A DNA stretch of 64,000 nt from Phlebotomus papatasi (GCF_024763615.1 NC_077222.1:17856001-17920000); one strand, 5' to 3'; shown: positions 38,001 through 53,000, numbered from the stretch's first letter. A program made the numbers and translations. Notes: generated by a model not told the origin, from the sequence alone.

Positions 38001-41000
38001 ACTTGAGACTTTGGCACTTGCATGCAACTATGCCGAAATTTGGCACACTTCACTTACCCTATAAAATCTGGACCAAAAATCAGAAAAATGCTAAATTTGG
38101 CATTATTTATTAAGGCCTCTCTACATTGGAACGATTTTCGTGAAAATTTGCTTTTTTTTTAAGGAAATCCTCTGCACTGGATATAGGCAGAAAAGCCAAA
38201 ATTCTAGCAAAAATGCAATTTTTGACGAAAATTGTTCCTGAAACTGTCTAAATATTAGGTGAGATTCTTAACAATCTCACCTACTATAATCCTAACAAAA
38301 TTTCATGTCCTCCGATCGCGCTCAAACTTGGCCAAAATGTGTTTCGCCACTTCCTGATCACGAATATATGGGGGGCTAAGTTACGTTCCCGGCCGGCCGG
38401 CCGGCCGGCCGTCCGGCCGGCCGTCCGGCCGCTCTTTGGAGCTTAATAGCTCCTAAACTAAAAAAGATATCGACTTGCGGTTTTCGGCAAAGGTTAAATA
38501 TCGTATGAAAATTGCAACATGGTGCATTGACCCCCCACCCCCCACCCCTCCTTCCGCCATTTTGAAGACCCCCCTTTTTTTGTTTTCTCAATAGCTCCGC
38601 CCCTATGGCATCGAGCGGGCTCAAATTTTAGTATGTTATAGCTGGGCCTTAGAGCTTTCCATTAATACCAAACTTAAGGTCCCCCGACCCCCCTGACCCG
38701 AGCTATAAGGGTCCAAAAAAATTTTCTTAAAATGGCCATAACTCCGGTTCTAATTGTCAGAATTTAAAAAATGAGGGCTTTTTGGAAAGCTCTCGTGAAA
38801 TGCCACTTCCCCTTCTAACATTGCAAGTTCATAAAACCACCGCTAGGGGCGCTATTATTAAAAAGAAAATTTTTAAATCTTAAAAGTTAAATATCTCAAA
38901 AATTCCTTATGCAATCGGGCTGAAATTTTAGTATGTTGTAGCCGTTGATTATACCTATCAAACAAAAAAAACCTTAAGTCGATCCATAACCCCTGACCCG
39001 AGCTATAAGGGGTCAAAGTTCGAACATTGACCGGCCTCTATCTCCGGTTTTAATTAACATAGCGACCTAAATTTTACCTTTTTGGTTTCGTCTCGATGAG
39101 CACTTTCAGATGGAAGTTCAAAAAGTCACCACAGGTGGCGCTGTGATAGCGTCAAAATTCATCGAAATTCAAAGTCACTTTTCTCAAAAACGGCATTGTG
39201 CAAGTTAATGAAATTTTAGTATGTTGTAGTCCAGTCTAGGACGTTTCCAAAATGGTGCGTATGCGCGCTGTGGTTTCAATAGAACCGGAGATATGAGGGG
39301 TCAAAGTTCACGAAATTCAAAAAATCATATCTCCGGTTCTATGTGACCGATTTTGATGAATGAGGGCTTAAACGAAAGATCTCACCAAATGCTACAACTT
39401 TCTAGAACATTTGAACTTCGTGGGACCAACACCAGGGGCGCCACAGTCAAAAAACCAATTTCAATATCACATAACCTCAATTATCTCGACTGTCGCTGAA
39501 CCGATTTTGATGATTGCTTCGACATAATTGTAGAGGACATTTGTCTCTACATTTCGTCCATACATCATTTTCCGGTCAGACTACGCTATCACTCCGATTT
39601 TGCCGTTTAAGTGTGAAAAAATTGATTTTTCCCATAATAACGCTTTGAAATCACTCAGTCAGATGCCAATTTGACTGCCTCTACTCCACCAAGACACTTA
39701 AAATAGGGTTTTAAATGGAAAATCTCACAGAATACAACAATTCTTTGATATAGTTGAAGTTCAACAAATGACTACTTGGGGAACTCTGGATGAAAAAACG
39801 AGTTAAGAAACAAAAAACCTCGATTATCTTGGCTTCTGAGTAATCGATGAGATCATGTTCTATGGAAAAATTATAGAGAACATTCTGGTCTACATTTCAC
39901 CCATATAACACTTTTCTATCAGTTCATCCAAATCCTTGATATTTTGGTTTAAATACAAAATTTGTATAATTTCACGAATTTTATTCAAGATAACTGAATG
40001 GCGTCTCCCTACTTCAGCATCAAATCGAATTTGCATGCACTCCGAGTTAGCTCACGTTAAGAATCTCACCTACATAAGCCGGTTAGGATTATCTGTCCCT
40101 TTTTTAATTAACCGCATTCTGTCTAAAATAGATACATATTATATTTGAGTATTGTAGTTTTTTGTTCTAAAACCGTTTTGCTTAAAAAAATTGGAAGTAT
40201 AAAATATAATTAAAATCAATTTTCAATATGAGAATTTAAAAATTCATCATTTTTGAGCTTAAAAATTTACTATATAGAAAAAAGCTGTAGACTTACAAAA
40301 AATATCCTAGATTCCTTCAACCATCTACTTTGCAATTACGTACAAATATTAGAAAAAATTACTTTAGGTAGTTAGGAAAAATTATTTTCTTTATGGGCCA
40401 CGGGTGTTCCAATTGTCCTTAAAGAATTAATACTCGGACTTAAAGAAAAAGCAGTACAGAGATTCCATTCTTTCGAATTTGTCATCGATATCAAGCTTAA
40501 ACAGTAGGAGATATCAGCTTCCGGTTTTCCTCCTACATCCCTCCTTCTCCTTCAAAACCATGTTCTTTATTTTGAAAACGGCTCCTACAATTTCTTTTAT
40601 TTTCGGATGCGTCAGATAAATTTCGGAGGTACTTCAGGGCGAACTCATGCATACCCATGACCGAAAAAATTTCCAACATCGAATTTTCTAAAGTCACAGT
40701 TTAACCACTCGATAAAGCCATTTTTTAACAGATTTTCTTTAATTTGGATTTTTGAAAAGATGATCTTGAAATTTCCAATCCAAATGCATCGGTTTTATCG
40801 GTAGAGTACTCGGTTCATTAAGCTTCATTTTACAGAAGCTTAGTTTCGTCCCCTTCAGAATTTTGACTATGGATTTTGAATTTCGAGATTTTAGCTTTCA
40901 GGGTTTTGGCTTTCGGTATTTTGGTTTTCGGAATATTGGATTTTTGGAATTTTGGTTTTCAAGATTTTGATCCTATTGGGATTTCAATCATTCATGAGCC

Positions 41001-44000
41001 ATTCGCGATTTCAACCATTAGCGAATTTGGCTTTCAGGATTTTAGCTTTCGGAATTTTGACTTTCGAGATTTTAGCTTTTCGTAATTTTGACTTTTCAAG
41101 ATTTTGGTTTTCCGTATTTTGACTTTCGGGATTTTACTTTTCAAAATTTTAGTTTATCGGAATTTTGGCTCTCGAGATTTTGACCCAATTGGGTTTTCAA
41201 TCGTTCGGGAGTTTGACCATTCGTGATTTCAACCATTCGAGATTTTGGCTTTCAGGATTTTAGCTTTCGGAATTTTGACTTTCGAGATTTTAGCTTTTCG
41301 TAATTTTGACTTTTTTGGATTTTGGTTTTTCGTATTTTGACTTTTAGTTTTCGGAATTTTAGTTTTCCGAATTTTAGCTTTCGAGATTTTGACCCATTTG
41401 GGATTTCAGTCAATCAGGATTTTCACCCATTCGGGATTTAAACCACTCTGGATTTTGGTTTTCAGGATTTCAGCTTTCAGAATTTTGACTTTCGGGATTT
41501 CAGCTTTCGGGATTTTGGTTTTTCGGAATTTTGGCTTTCGAGATTTTGACCCATTTGGGATTTCAGTCAATCACGATTTTGACCCATTCGGGATTAATCC
41601 ACTCTGGATTTTGGTTTTCAGGATTTTAGCTTTCGGAATTTTGACTTTCGGGATTTTAGCTTTTCGGGATTTTAGTTATTCGGAATTTTGGCTTTCGAGA
41701 TTTTGACCCATTTTGGATTCCAATCAATCAGGATTTTGTGACCCATTCGGGATTTAAACCAGTCGGGATTTTGGTTTCCAGGATTTCAGCTTTCAGAATT
41801 TTGACTTTTGGGATTTTAGCTTTTCGCAATTTTAGCTTTTCGGGATATAGGCTTTCCGGATTTTGAGTTTCGAGATTTCGGCTTTCGGGAATTTGGCTTT
41901 CCGGATTTTAACTTTCGGGATTTTGACTGACACCGCACCCCGCATCTATATTATTAAGTTAAAATTCAAAATGGTCATTAAATAGTTCAAAATGGTTCAT
42001 AAACTTTTTAATTTTTCCTTTGCCAACAATATCAATATCAATATTTCACTATCATTTTCATTTTTACCAGAATGCTACCGATATGCAATCTGCTGCCAAT
42101 GAATTTACCATTATTTCAAATTTTCACTAACCTTGAACAACGCGTACTTGAACAGCCCCTCCAAGTTCGTTGTCCAGACGTACAGCATGGATAGCAGAAG
42201 CAGCCTTCTCATCAGTACTGGAGTGTTTGCCTTGCCAGAAGTAGATGATGTGGCCCTGTCCACCCCTCTTGTTGCGGTACTCATACTTGATGACGTAAGA
42301 ATCTCCGCCAAAGAACATTCCATAAAGTTCAGGGTCCACGGGCACCAAATCAAAGTCCTCAACACGCCAGACTTCAACCTCACCCTCGCCATTGTCCGGC
42401 ATGAAACCAATGGCGCGTCCTCCGCTCTTCTTCATCTTATGCAGCACATTGGCATCAAACTCCTCATCAGCTGCTGTATCAGAGTCCTCATCATTGGCAG
42501 CACGGATGAGACGGGAATGGAGCATTCCGCGGTCACGCCAAGTGGAGAAATATTGCTTGAAAGGAGCAGTTTCGGCACTCTCCACAATTCTCTGCACCAA
42601 TGTCCAGGATGGATACTTCTTGGACGTGAGGAATCCTGATAGAAATCATTGGAAAAGTTTTAGGTCTATTTTCCCACACGATTGACTATGTAATTAAATT
42701 AATCTGAACAAGTGAGTGAAGAGAAGTTTTGTCGATAGTTTTTGAAGAGGGTAATCATCAGAAAAGTTCTTCTTTTCTCTGCAGCATTAACACTATGACG
42801 ACCAGTGGATATTTGGTCACACAAAAGGATTTTTTTCTGACCATTACAGGAAAGAATAACTTTAGCAAAATAAAATATTTTTTTTATATGGGTCACCAAA
42901 GACCACTGGTCCTCAAAGGGTTAAGTACATGTATCCTATATCTATAATGCTTTGAACAATTTTTATATTCGCGAGATAATTGGCATTCGATGAATAGAAG
43001 TTATGCACAACTTTTCAACGAAAATGTTCGTTATACTTCCGCTTCTAAAAAAAAAGTTTCAACATACTTTCACTGAAAAGATTCTGCAGGAACGTGCCAA
43101 AAAAGTCCTGATTTTTTTGTGCAATCTTCAAGAAGAAGTTTTTATACAGATGGTTATCTCAAGAACAGAAGTTTCTGCCTTTTTGCATGACTTAACTATT
43201 GATTTTACTTCAATGATACATTAAAGAATACTTCAGCAGAATAAGGATGTCTGCTTTTCAGAACTCTTGAAGAAGAATCAAGTTTAAAATGAAATATAGA
43301 CAAATAGCTCACTTTAAAATAAATACAATCAAATTGCAAATAATGATAGCTCTTTGAATTTGACCCCTCCTTGTTCGTAAATTCACGAAAATTTCGAGGA
43401 TTTTTGACATTTTGTTCAACCGTAGAATCTGTAAAATAAGCCACACGGTATATCTTTATACAAATAAAAAATAAATATATATTTAAAAATTGAATTTATT
43501 CAGATTTCCTAAAAAAATGCAAAATTGCACTTGCAAACTGAACAATTCATTAAATGGATTGTTTTATTTTTCAAGCCATATTCAATTGCAAATTTTTCAA
43601 TTATTTTTTTAAATTTTCAATTAATTTTCAAATTAAAAAAAATTAATTGAATTCGAATTTTATTGTATTTCTATTATTATTTTAATATGAAACTATATGG
43701 ATAAAAACACTGAAATAACACAAATATGTTGCTTTTTATCTCACAGTGTAGCTAAAATAAATTGTATAGCAACAAATATTATGGTGCATATGCCATTGAA
43801 GTTTTGATATTAATCGTCATAAATAACAGAAACATTCTCTGATAATATGCCCAGAACAACATTCTCCGTCCCCATAATCATATTTTGATTTATTATATAT
43901 TCAAAATTGAAAGAAAACAAAAACACAACAGTGGTTGTCCATCGGCTTTTCAAATAAGAAAAATAGATTAAACGGTTTGAGATATAAGCTTGGGGCTTCA

Positions 44001-47000
44001 GACGACAATGCCCTACAAGTTTACCTCAGAAAAATGAATAGACCGTGTCCAAACATAAGTTGATTTAAGTTTTCTCTGGTTTGATAAGGGAAAATCACCA
44101 CGGATCGGAATGTTAAGAGGTATGCCCCATATTCAGTTTAAAATATAGGGGAAATGCTTCTAATTTTGTCCAGTTTCTTATTTTGGACACTTTGAGGATA
44201 ACATTGGACACTAAAAATAAATTGATTAAAATGATGGATTTTTATTCCAATATTTGATGAATAATGAATTCTATTTAAATATTTGTTCTTTTTGGAATAT
44301 TTTAACACTAAATACGTTAAAATTTGAATATGATTTGAGTTGAAATTGCTTTGTTGAAAATTCAGTGTGAGCAATTGCTTACGAGAAATATGACAGAACT
44401 TCGTGGCTTACTTCAGTCTTATTTAGTTTTGGTGAAGTACTAACAAAGTTTGTTCGCTGTTTTTGAGTGATATTATTGAATATTCATTGAGTATTGTGTT
44501 GATTCACGTTACTGATGATTTGTACATTTGACCTGAAGTGAGATTTGCCTTGTGAATTATATTTTTCGTGTGAAAAATGGGAAATTTTTTAAGACATTCA
44601 CCAGTGAGGTGATGATTCTTATTTTGGACAGGTGTTTTTCTCACGAAATTTCGTGAAGTTTTAACTTTTGTGATGACTAGGTTGGACAAATGCCTGGAGA
44701 AATGAAGGAGCATCATCTCTACGAAAGAGATGCAGTAAGAAATGCCTTGAAAGGCTCCCGAAAAGGGCAGGGAATGAGCGAATCCGCACGTACTTGGAGT
44801 ACCGAAGTCAACTCACTTTAATGAATGATATGGAAAGTTTCTGGGCGTCTTGTGACATTCCACGTTTCCCTTACATGACCAGGAAGAGGACTTGGTAAGA
44901 TTGGTTCATAAAATGAAGAACAATGGGCATCCTGTTGAGGCGGATTATCTGTCCAAATTTACAGACAAGTTGTAAAAATTAATAACCAAGTTGTCCAAAA
45001 TAAGAGTCAAATTCATCTCTACATATCAATTCATTTTTAAACGTATTAAAACTAATTTTAGTAAAAATGAGATGATAAATAGCTTGCCAAGTTTCTAAAC
45101 AATCCTTCTGAAAAGAGAGTAACAAGAAAAGTCAATTAGTATTGAAAATATGGCACTTCAAACTTAGGATATCGATGCTTATATGCAGACTGTCCAAAAT
45201 TATAAGCACTTCCCCTAAACCCCAAAACACTATTTAGTATTTTTGTGTATGCTAATTAGTAGGGGAGATTGGGGCAAAAAGTCACAAATTCAAAATTCAA
45301 TATCTTTAAAGGTAAAAAATATAGCGGCTCAATTTTTTTTCTATAGATAGCCTCCATAGACCTTCGTCAATGTCGTAAGTTTCTTAGAATTCGAACAATG
45401 AATTTAGAAAATAAGAAATATTGAAATTTTTAGCCCTATTTTCCAAAATTGATGCACTGGTGAATATTTTCTAATAAATTTGGATTTTTTGAAAACTAAT
45501 CCACTATCTATTTTAGAATTTCACAAAAGTTCTTTTCTTAAAAAATCCTTTTATTACAAATGGCCACTTGGGGTAAAAAGTAACAAAAGGTATAGAGCAA
45601 AAAGTAACAAAAAGCGAAGCAATTTCTGATGTCTCCCGGCGAAAAGAAACGTCATTACCATGTCTCGCCGCTTGTTGTTTGCATTGGTCAAACGATTTGC
45701 AGTCTCTTGTCTGTTTTTTCTAAAATAGCTTGTAAAGCGCTTTTCTCGTTTTCTCACTTTTCTCGCAGAGAAAACGGTGTTTTACAAAGATGTAGATGAA
45801 TAAATTTTCTATGAAAATATGTCCTCTCGATATTTTTTCAATTTTACGCAAACCCGTAATGAAGCGAATCAAAATATGATAATACCCCATGTCTGGTTCT
45901 GGTACTATTTGCCCCAGAATTTTTGTGAATAGTCACAAAATTACCTTTTAGAAAACGGCTCGATAAACGTATTTCCTTACAAAATAGAGCAAAATTACTT
46001 TCACAAAGTTGTAGACCGGTAAATTTCCTATAAAACTGCGCTAATTAGAAATTTTTGAAGCGCTCGAGTAGCTTGTAAAAAATAAAATATCCGTTTTGTT
46101 ACTGTTTGCCCCAGTCTCCCCTAGTTTATACGAATTGCGAGAATTTCGTAAGTCCACAGTATTCACAAATATTTACGATCAGTTTTATGAAATATTTTTC
46201 TGAATAATGTATCGACAGTTTATCAAATAATTAGCCATGATTGAATGATGTTGATTGTACATAAGTCCAAAAGTTCTAAATTTGAAATATAATAGATTTA
46301 TTACAAATTGAAATTTATTGTTACTTTATTTTCCGCATAGTGTTGTATCAAACCTTATTTTGCCGTCCTTATTTACTCCAAAAAAATTGTTAATAAACTT
46401 AAAATCGAATGAAAATATAAACATTAGCCGTACTCACTATGGCGCTGTTATCTTGTAATATCGTTATCTCGTTATCTCGTTATGTTCTCGTAATGTATTT
46501 TATAAATGAAAAATTATAACAAGATAACAGATTACGGAGATTACGAAATAACAACGCCATAGTGAGTACGGCTATTGCCTTAGATTTTATATTGGACACC
46601 TTTTCATAGAAAAAGACCATCGTGAATATAATATCGGACGCCAAGTTTCTCCAAGTTCCTTGCTTTTCTGAAACTCTTAAAGAATTTACTACAGTGTCTC
46701 ATTTAAAATTTTGAGAAAAAAAGAACTGTCCGATATTGCAAGCTGTCCGAAAATTGATACACTGTTTCCTTACATTGATTTTCAGCTCAATAGGAAAACA
46801 GTTTAGTGTTCTATAATTTTGTTATGCTTCCTATCAAACATTATCATTAACGAATAAAGCAAGTGAAGATTAATTAATCCACATATAGCTTTGCACAAAA
46901 ATAATTTATGAAACATATTTGGTTTCTCGTCCTTCGCCGTCTTAAGGGTTCAAGATCCTTGTGCAAAGCTCATAGTTCAAGAATATCAAAAACAAACCGT

Positions 47001-50000
47001 TTCGAAGTAAATATCAAAAAAGGATAAAGTTCTAAAGTAAAGGAACTCATATCCTTCTTTCATTATAAACAATTTAACCCATTCAGTCAATGTACCAGAA
47101 ATACTTGAGATAGAATATTCATATTTTGGGATTAGTTTCCTACAAATTAATAGATGAATTTTTTGAAAAGAAAAAACTTTAACTACTATGGTGGCGCGGG
47201 GATTCGCCCTCAAACACACGTCTTAACGGTCACTGAAATTAAATTATGTGCATTAATTCATTACAAACTCTATTGCTTTAGATAGAGTAACTATCCAAAA
47301 AAACAAATTGGCAACCAGAATTTAAATCAAGAAAGAGCAAAGAGGCCAATTTTAATAAATTCGACGGGATGTCGAATTTTCCGTCCGTCATTTTGAGCAA
47401 AAATTTTGTATGACCTTCCGCAAATTAAGAAAACAATAACACAATGTATTTTCATTACTGTCGGACTATTTTTCTCAAGTAATTGAAGATCTATAGTTAC
47501 TAAAAATCCATTCCTGACAGCAATTCGAATAAAAATTGCCCAGAAATAAATCATCTAAAATCACTCAATTTGCGTATGATGTATAATACCATGGTAAGGA
47601 ATGGGTTAAACATAATTAATTTTATGAAAAGATGGCACACATATTTAAAAATGAAAAGTGACGTACAACACTGCACTGTAAAGAAAATTTAGACTATAAT
47701 ACCAACTATCGATTAAAACTATAGATACTTTGTATTTTCGGCAATTAAAGGAAAATGAAAACAAATTACCACAATGTATGAACTTAAGCCAAACTATAAA
47801 TACTACTTCATTGTTCCGCAACAATATAAAAGTGTCACTTCTCAAATTTATCTTCCAGAAGCTGTTCATAAATATTCGACAAAGATAGTGAATAAGAGAG
47901 CAGTGTCTGAGGTTGTGATATATTGCTGAAATACTTTATATATTTATAGGGATAATATTTACCTTGAGCTCGAGCCATGGCTTGGCTCTTCTCTTGCTGT
48001 GTGGCTCCACGCCCAACCCATACGAAAAGTCCTGATCCTGTGTCGAGGATGAAGCAATCTTCGGATTTGAGGAACTCCTGCTTCAGTGGTTTCTGCGAAA
48101 CTGGATCAACCTGGAGGGTACCACTGGCATCTGATACCTTGTATAGGGTCACTCCACGCTCCTCCTTGACCTCAAAGGCCTCATCATCTTCCCCAGCAGA
48201 CTCATCGGGTACTTCAGCTGGTGAACCCGAACCCAGCACTTTGAAGAATTGCTCTTGATCGAAGTCTGAGCTGAATTCATCTGGAACGGAAAGATGACAC
48301 TCAATACAGAAGAGTTTTTGGGGTGTGGGATATACAGAGCTGCGGAAATCGAATATCTGCAGATATCCATTGAACCGGAAACATTGGAACTCTGTAACGC
48401 TTATTGGATTCGTTAATGAATTATTCGCGCGCGAGGCCAGAGAAAAATCCCAATACAAGAAACGTGCAAATACAAACATCCAATTTTATTTTTGGCATGA
48501 TTCAGAATGAGTCTCTTTTATAGATTTTTCGTCCTCTCCTTTCATCCGCCCCATAAAGAAAAACCCAAGAGATCCCAACATCTTGGTACAAGACACTGAG
48601 CCATAAAGCTGTTAATCACGTTTCGCACCTCTCGTGCAAAACGCTCGCATTTTCCGGTTCAATTAGAGGGCAGTGAAAATGGGTGCATCTGGGCTAAATT
48701 ACTGCAATTATCCAGAGATAATAATCACACTATCAGGTGAGAATTTAACCACTATATACTCTCCATACAATCTCATCCACTGGAGCACAAATCATGTAAA
48801 AATCAATTAGGTTGAAAATTTAATTCAAATTATTATTTATCTCTCCTACAAGAAGCTCTAAATTGGTAATTTCCATTTCAATAGACTATACGATTATGTT
48901 ATGGCCTTTCTTAGAAAATTTTCCAATTTTCACTTTAAGTTTATGGTAAATTTCCTTTGAGATGGAAAATTGCCTGGTGAGCAAAAGTGCATGGCGCTTG
49001 GTGATGGTAAAACACATCAGTGAAATTAAGCAATTTTCCCTGGGAAAAAAATCAATGTTATAACATAAAAATAAATCTCTTATAGTACCGAAGCACCAGA
49101 AAATCGATTTTTTTTTTGCCTTCCTCCTCATGTTCTTGCATGCAGCAAGCGATTTCCCATAAATATATAAGAAAATTCTCACAGAGAATACGATTCCCCC
49201 CAGAATATGCCCAAAGAGTCCATCAATTTTCATGAATAATTAATTTGTTAATATTTTTAATAGAGGTCCCCTTGAAACCCGTCACCCGAAAATATTCATT
49301 TGGAAAATGGATAAAGATTTTCATCATGAGCGATACTTTATGAAGTTATCATATGCTGGCAAAATACAATATTTCCAACCAAAAGTTCAGCACAATTATA
49401 AGCATCTGTTCGCACATTCAAGAAAACCAATAAACTCATAATTAAATCATTGAGAGATAAAATGGGGAAGAAATATGAGAGAGGCGGACTTTTATTTCTG
49501 AGTTTATTGGTTTAATTAATTCTAACGTATTATTAAACGACAGCGTATCCTTGCTACGTCGCATACATAGTGCTACTTTGCTGGTTTAAATCCGTTAAAA
49601 GTTTTGACAGTGACAGGAAATTGATCTGTCAGAATTTAAATCGTAACGAACATAAAAAATAACCGATCGATTAGAGAAAATTAACAGATTTATTTATTTA
49701 AAAAAATTGACAGGAACTATTTGTATCTGCTCATATAAACGTCTAAAGATAAACATGTTTCAATTTTGGGGCTTTGAAATATCCGGGTGACAGCTGTCAA
49801 CACTTGAGAACTTCAAAAACCCCTCTTCTTCTTGGTTTTGTTGTGATATTTTCAATCTGTTTCATCCAAGTACCAATGAGCTGAGCGGTAATGAGAATAT
49901 ATTTATAAAGTAATTTTCAGATTTAATATGCTTAAATACTTCACGTATACCCAATAAAGAAAAATGTCATAGTGACAGAATTGAATTTCGGAAAATTTAA

Positions 50001-53000
50001 GTCATAACAAACTTAAAAAAAAAAGATTTACCTGATAAAATATTCTCAAGAATTGTTTAATTCTTTCCACTTCTTCTTCTTCTTCTCTTCTTTAAAGTTT
50101 TTGTAGGGGTCGGACGTCTCTTGACATCCACACAGCCCTACTTCTTTCCATGAATTACACTATTCTTGATTTGTTAAAAAACAATATGAGAAATGTCAAA
50201 ATGACAGAAAGATTCTATATATAAAATGTAAATCCTAACAAATATTGATCAGTTTTATCAATTACGATGATGTTAATCGTAAAAACTTTGTAGTGTCTTT
50301 ATATATACCAATCATTCCGCTACTCCATCGATATACAGTAGAACCCCGCTATAGGCCATCGCTCTATAATAGTCCACAATTTATCGACCGTTGATTTCAA
50401 AACACTGATTTTAATTTAGGTTATGTTTTTTTTTAGTACGCGACATGCAATGTTGTCATAATTATTTTAATATTTTTCGCAAATTTAATTCATTAGTTGT
50501 GATAGTTGTGATCCATAATGAAGAGAGCGAGGACAAGTACCACAATCGCAAAGAAAGTGGAAGCCGTCGAGCAATTTCAATACTAAAAGTCGTTGATAAT
50601 TTTAAAAAATGATATGGACTATATTGCGACCCAAGTGTCAAATCTGGAACCAAATATGGCCTATAGCGAGGCTCTAATGTAATACTTCTTGCTTTTGACA
50701 TCCGCAAAATGTCAAACTGCCAGAAAATTAGCCCGTTAACAGTCCAAATATCAACCAATGCAAATGGGTCTAGCTCGCTAAAGGCAATATTTATCATACG
50801 CTGGAAAGAACTTAGAGCAATATTGAATCCGAAAGGTAGGACTGTGATACGAAACATACCTTCGACCATACTGAACAATGTTAGGTCATGCGATTCTGGA
50901 AAATACCGGGACCATGAAAATTCCAAGATCATGAAAATTTCGGAACTTTAAAAATGTCGGGCGGTATTCCAGAATTTCGAGATCATAAATTTAAGAATTT
51001 GGTCCCGGGGTTAATTCCGATTACAAAAAATGTCAAATTCCCGGGATTTCGGGGTCTTGAAAACCAGTGTTGGGAACTTTATTTGATACGATTAGAACAG
51101 GCGGAAACGTAACAAATGTTATGCCCCTATAAGGACAAGATTCTCTTGGGAAAAAATTAAATTTTTCAAAAATCATTCACAATATCTCAGATAAGAAAGA
51201 ACCTGTCTAAGTTCAAATTGTAGCGGAATTTTAACGAATTATTTAGCTACCCTATCCTCGAAATTATCAATCTTATGTCAAAGTGATAGAAAATGAGCCT
51301 GTCAAAATTTAAAAAACTAACAATTAGAAAAAAAGCTGATAGATAAAAAAAAACTCTTCTTGAACCTATAGCAACTCTTCGTTATCCGGCTCTTCGATAT
51401 CCGGATAACAGCTGCCTATCACTGTCGGTTGATGTCTACAAAACATTTTTTTTTACGAAATATGCAGCTTGTCCAGTGTGAATTAAAGCGTCATTTTTAT
51501 TTTAGCAATGTTTGTAATACATAATTGTAATAAAAAAAGAAATATAAACACACCACGAAGAAAATTCGCTTAATCTTCAACAAACAATAAATTCACACGG
51601 CATAAAATTAAAAAAAAAAACATTGACCAAATTCAAAAAAACTGAATGTCATTTTATCCCTCAGTCAGTCGCAGAACAAAGAGCTGAGTGTACTAAAATT
51701 ATCTTTGATATCATTATATCGCTCGATATTATAGGGTAGGGGCTCAACTCTAGCTATAAGTTTACTTTAAGCGAAATAGTTTAAGTTTGTAGCTAAAGAA
51801 TAAGAGAAATTTAAAAAGACATATTCCAAGCAATGTCGAACGTACAGTAGAGTGTCCTAAATTCGAACGCTCGGGGGGTATTTTCGACATTTCTCACCTC
51901 CCAAGTTCGAACGATTTTTTCAAAACTAATGGCGCTGGCACACCTTTTCAATTGAGTGAAATTCAATCGATTGAAATTTTGCTTCTTATTCTTTCAAACT
52001 AAAATAACATATATTTATCTCTTTCCGTCAAATGAAAATTGGAATTGGAATTTCATTTTCAATTTCAATTTCAATTTACATTTCACAGAAAGGAACAGCT
52101 ACATCTGATTTCTGCTTGAAAGAATAAGAGGTAAAATTTCAATCGATTGAATTTCACTCAATTGAAAAGGTGTGCCAGCACCATAACGATATTTTTGTGA
52201 GATTGAATTGTACTTTGAATCAAATTCCCGTACTTTTTCGCAAGTCTTAGTGGTAACATAATTCCTTTTCATTTTATACGATCATAATGTATGTAAACAT
52301 TGAGGAAGAAGCACATAAATATGATTTTCATTCATCCAGAATACGGTTTTTTTTAACAGAACCCTACAATTGACATTTGAATCCAAACGTGTGTCGTTCG
52401 AATTTGAGATTCAGATTTGAGAGACTCTCCCGTCAAATAATTTCGTCAGATATCTTTCAGATTTCTGCAGAAAATATCTACACTTCTGCTGAAAATCTGC
52501 CGATAAATCGGTAGGTATTCCTACGAATTTTATTTGGGCTTGGGACAAAATTCGTCAGAATTTTTTGCAGATTTTCTGTAGAATCCTGGTGCACATTCTG
52601 ACGAATTTCTGTAGATATTTTGCAGATTTTCTGTAGATTTTTCTACATTCTAGACTTTCCAGACAGCTATGTTTGTAAAGATGGAATATTTTTCACTGAA
52701 GTTTGCAAAATTCAATAGACTGATTCATGATGATACAGTGTTTATATAAAATAAAGAATTCTGCGACGTCGTGTTATAAGTAGAGCATAGTGAAGTGATA
52801 ACTTTAAACACAGTGTCGACCTATATTTCGTGTTCTTGTATCATTCGATTAGCGATTTTTAAGAAATTAGTATTTAGTTATCAAAGTACCGATTAAACAT
52901 TTTAGTTATCTAAAATGTTTAATCGGTAATGCTTGTTAAGCTGAGCATACCATTTTCTTTGTAACTTCTACAGTGTCTTGATAAATCAACAATATTTTTC

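Noticed and set aside
40876..41706. Repetitive FGILAFGILVFG frames suggesting a repeat protein
   Set aside because: They are translation of a 15-17-bp minisatellite and are broken by stops as the phase drifts.
42127..42685. 168-codon plus-strand frame opposite exon 5
   Set aside because: Shadow of the gelsolin coding sequence; the minus frame carries all family motifs.
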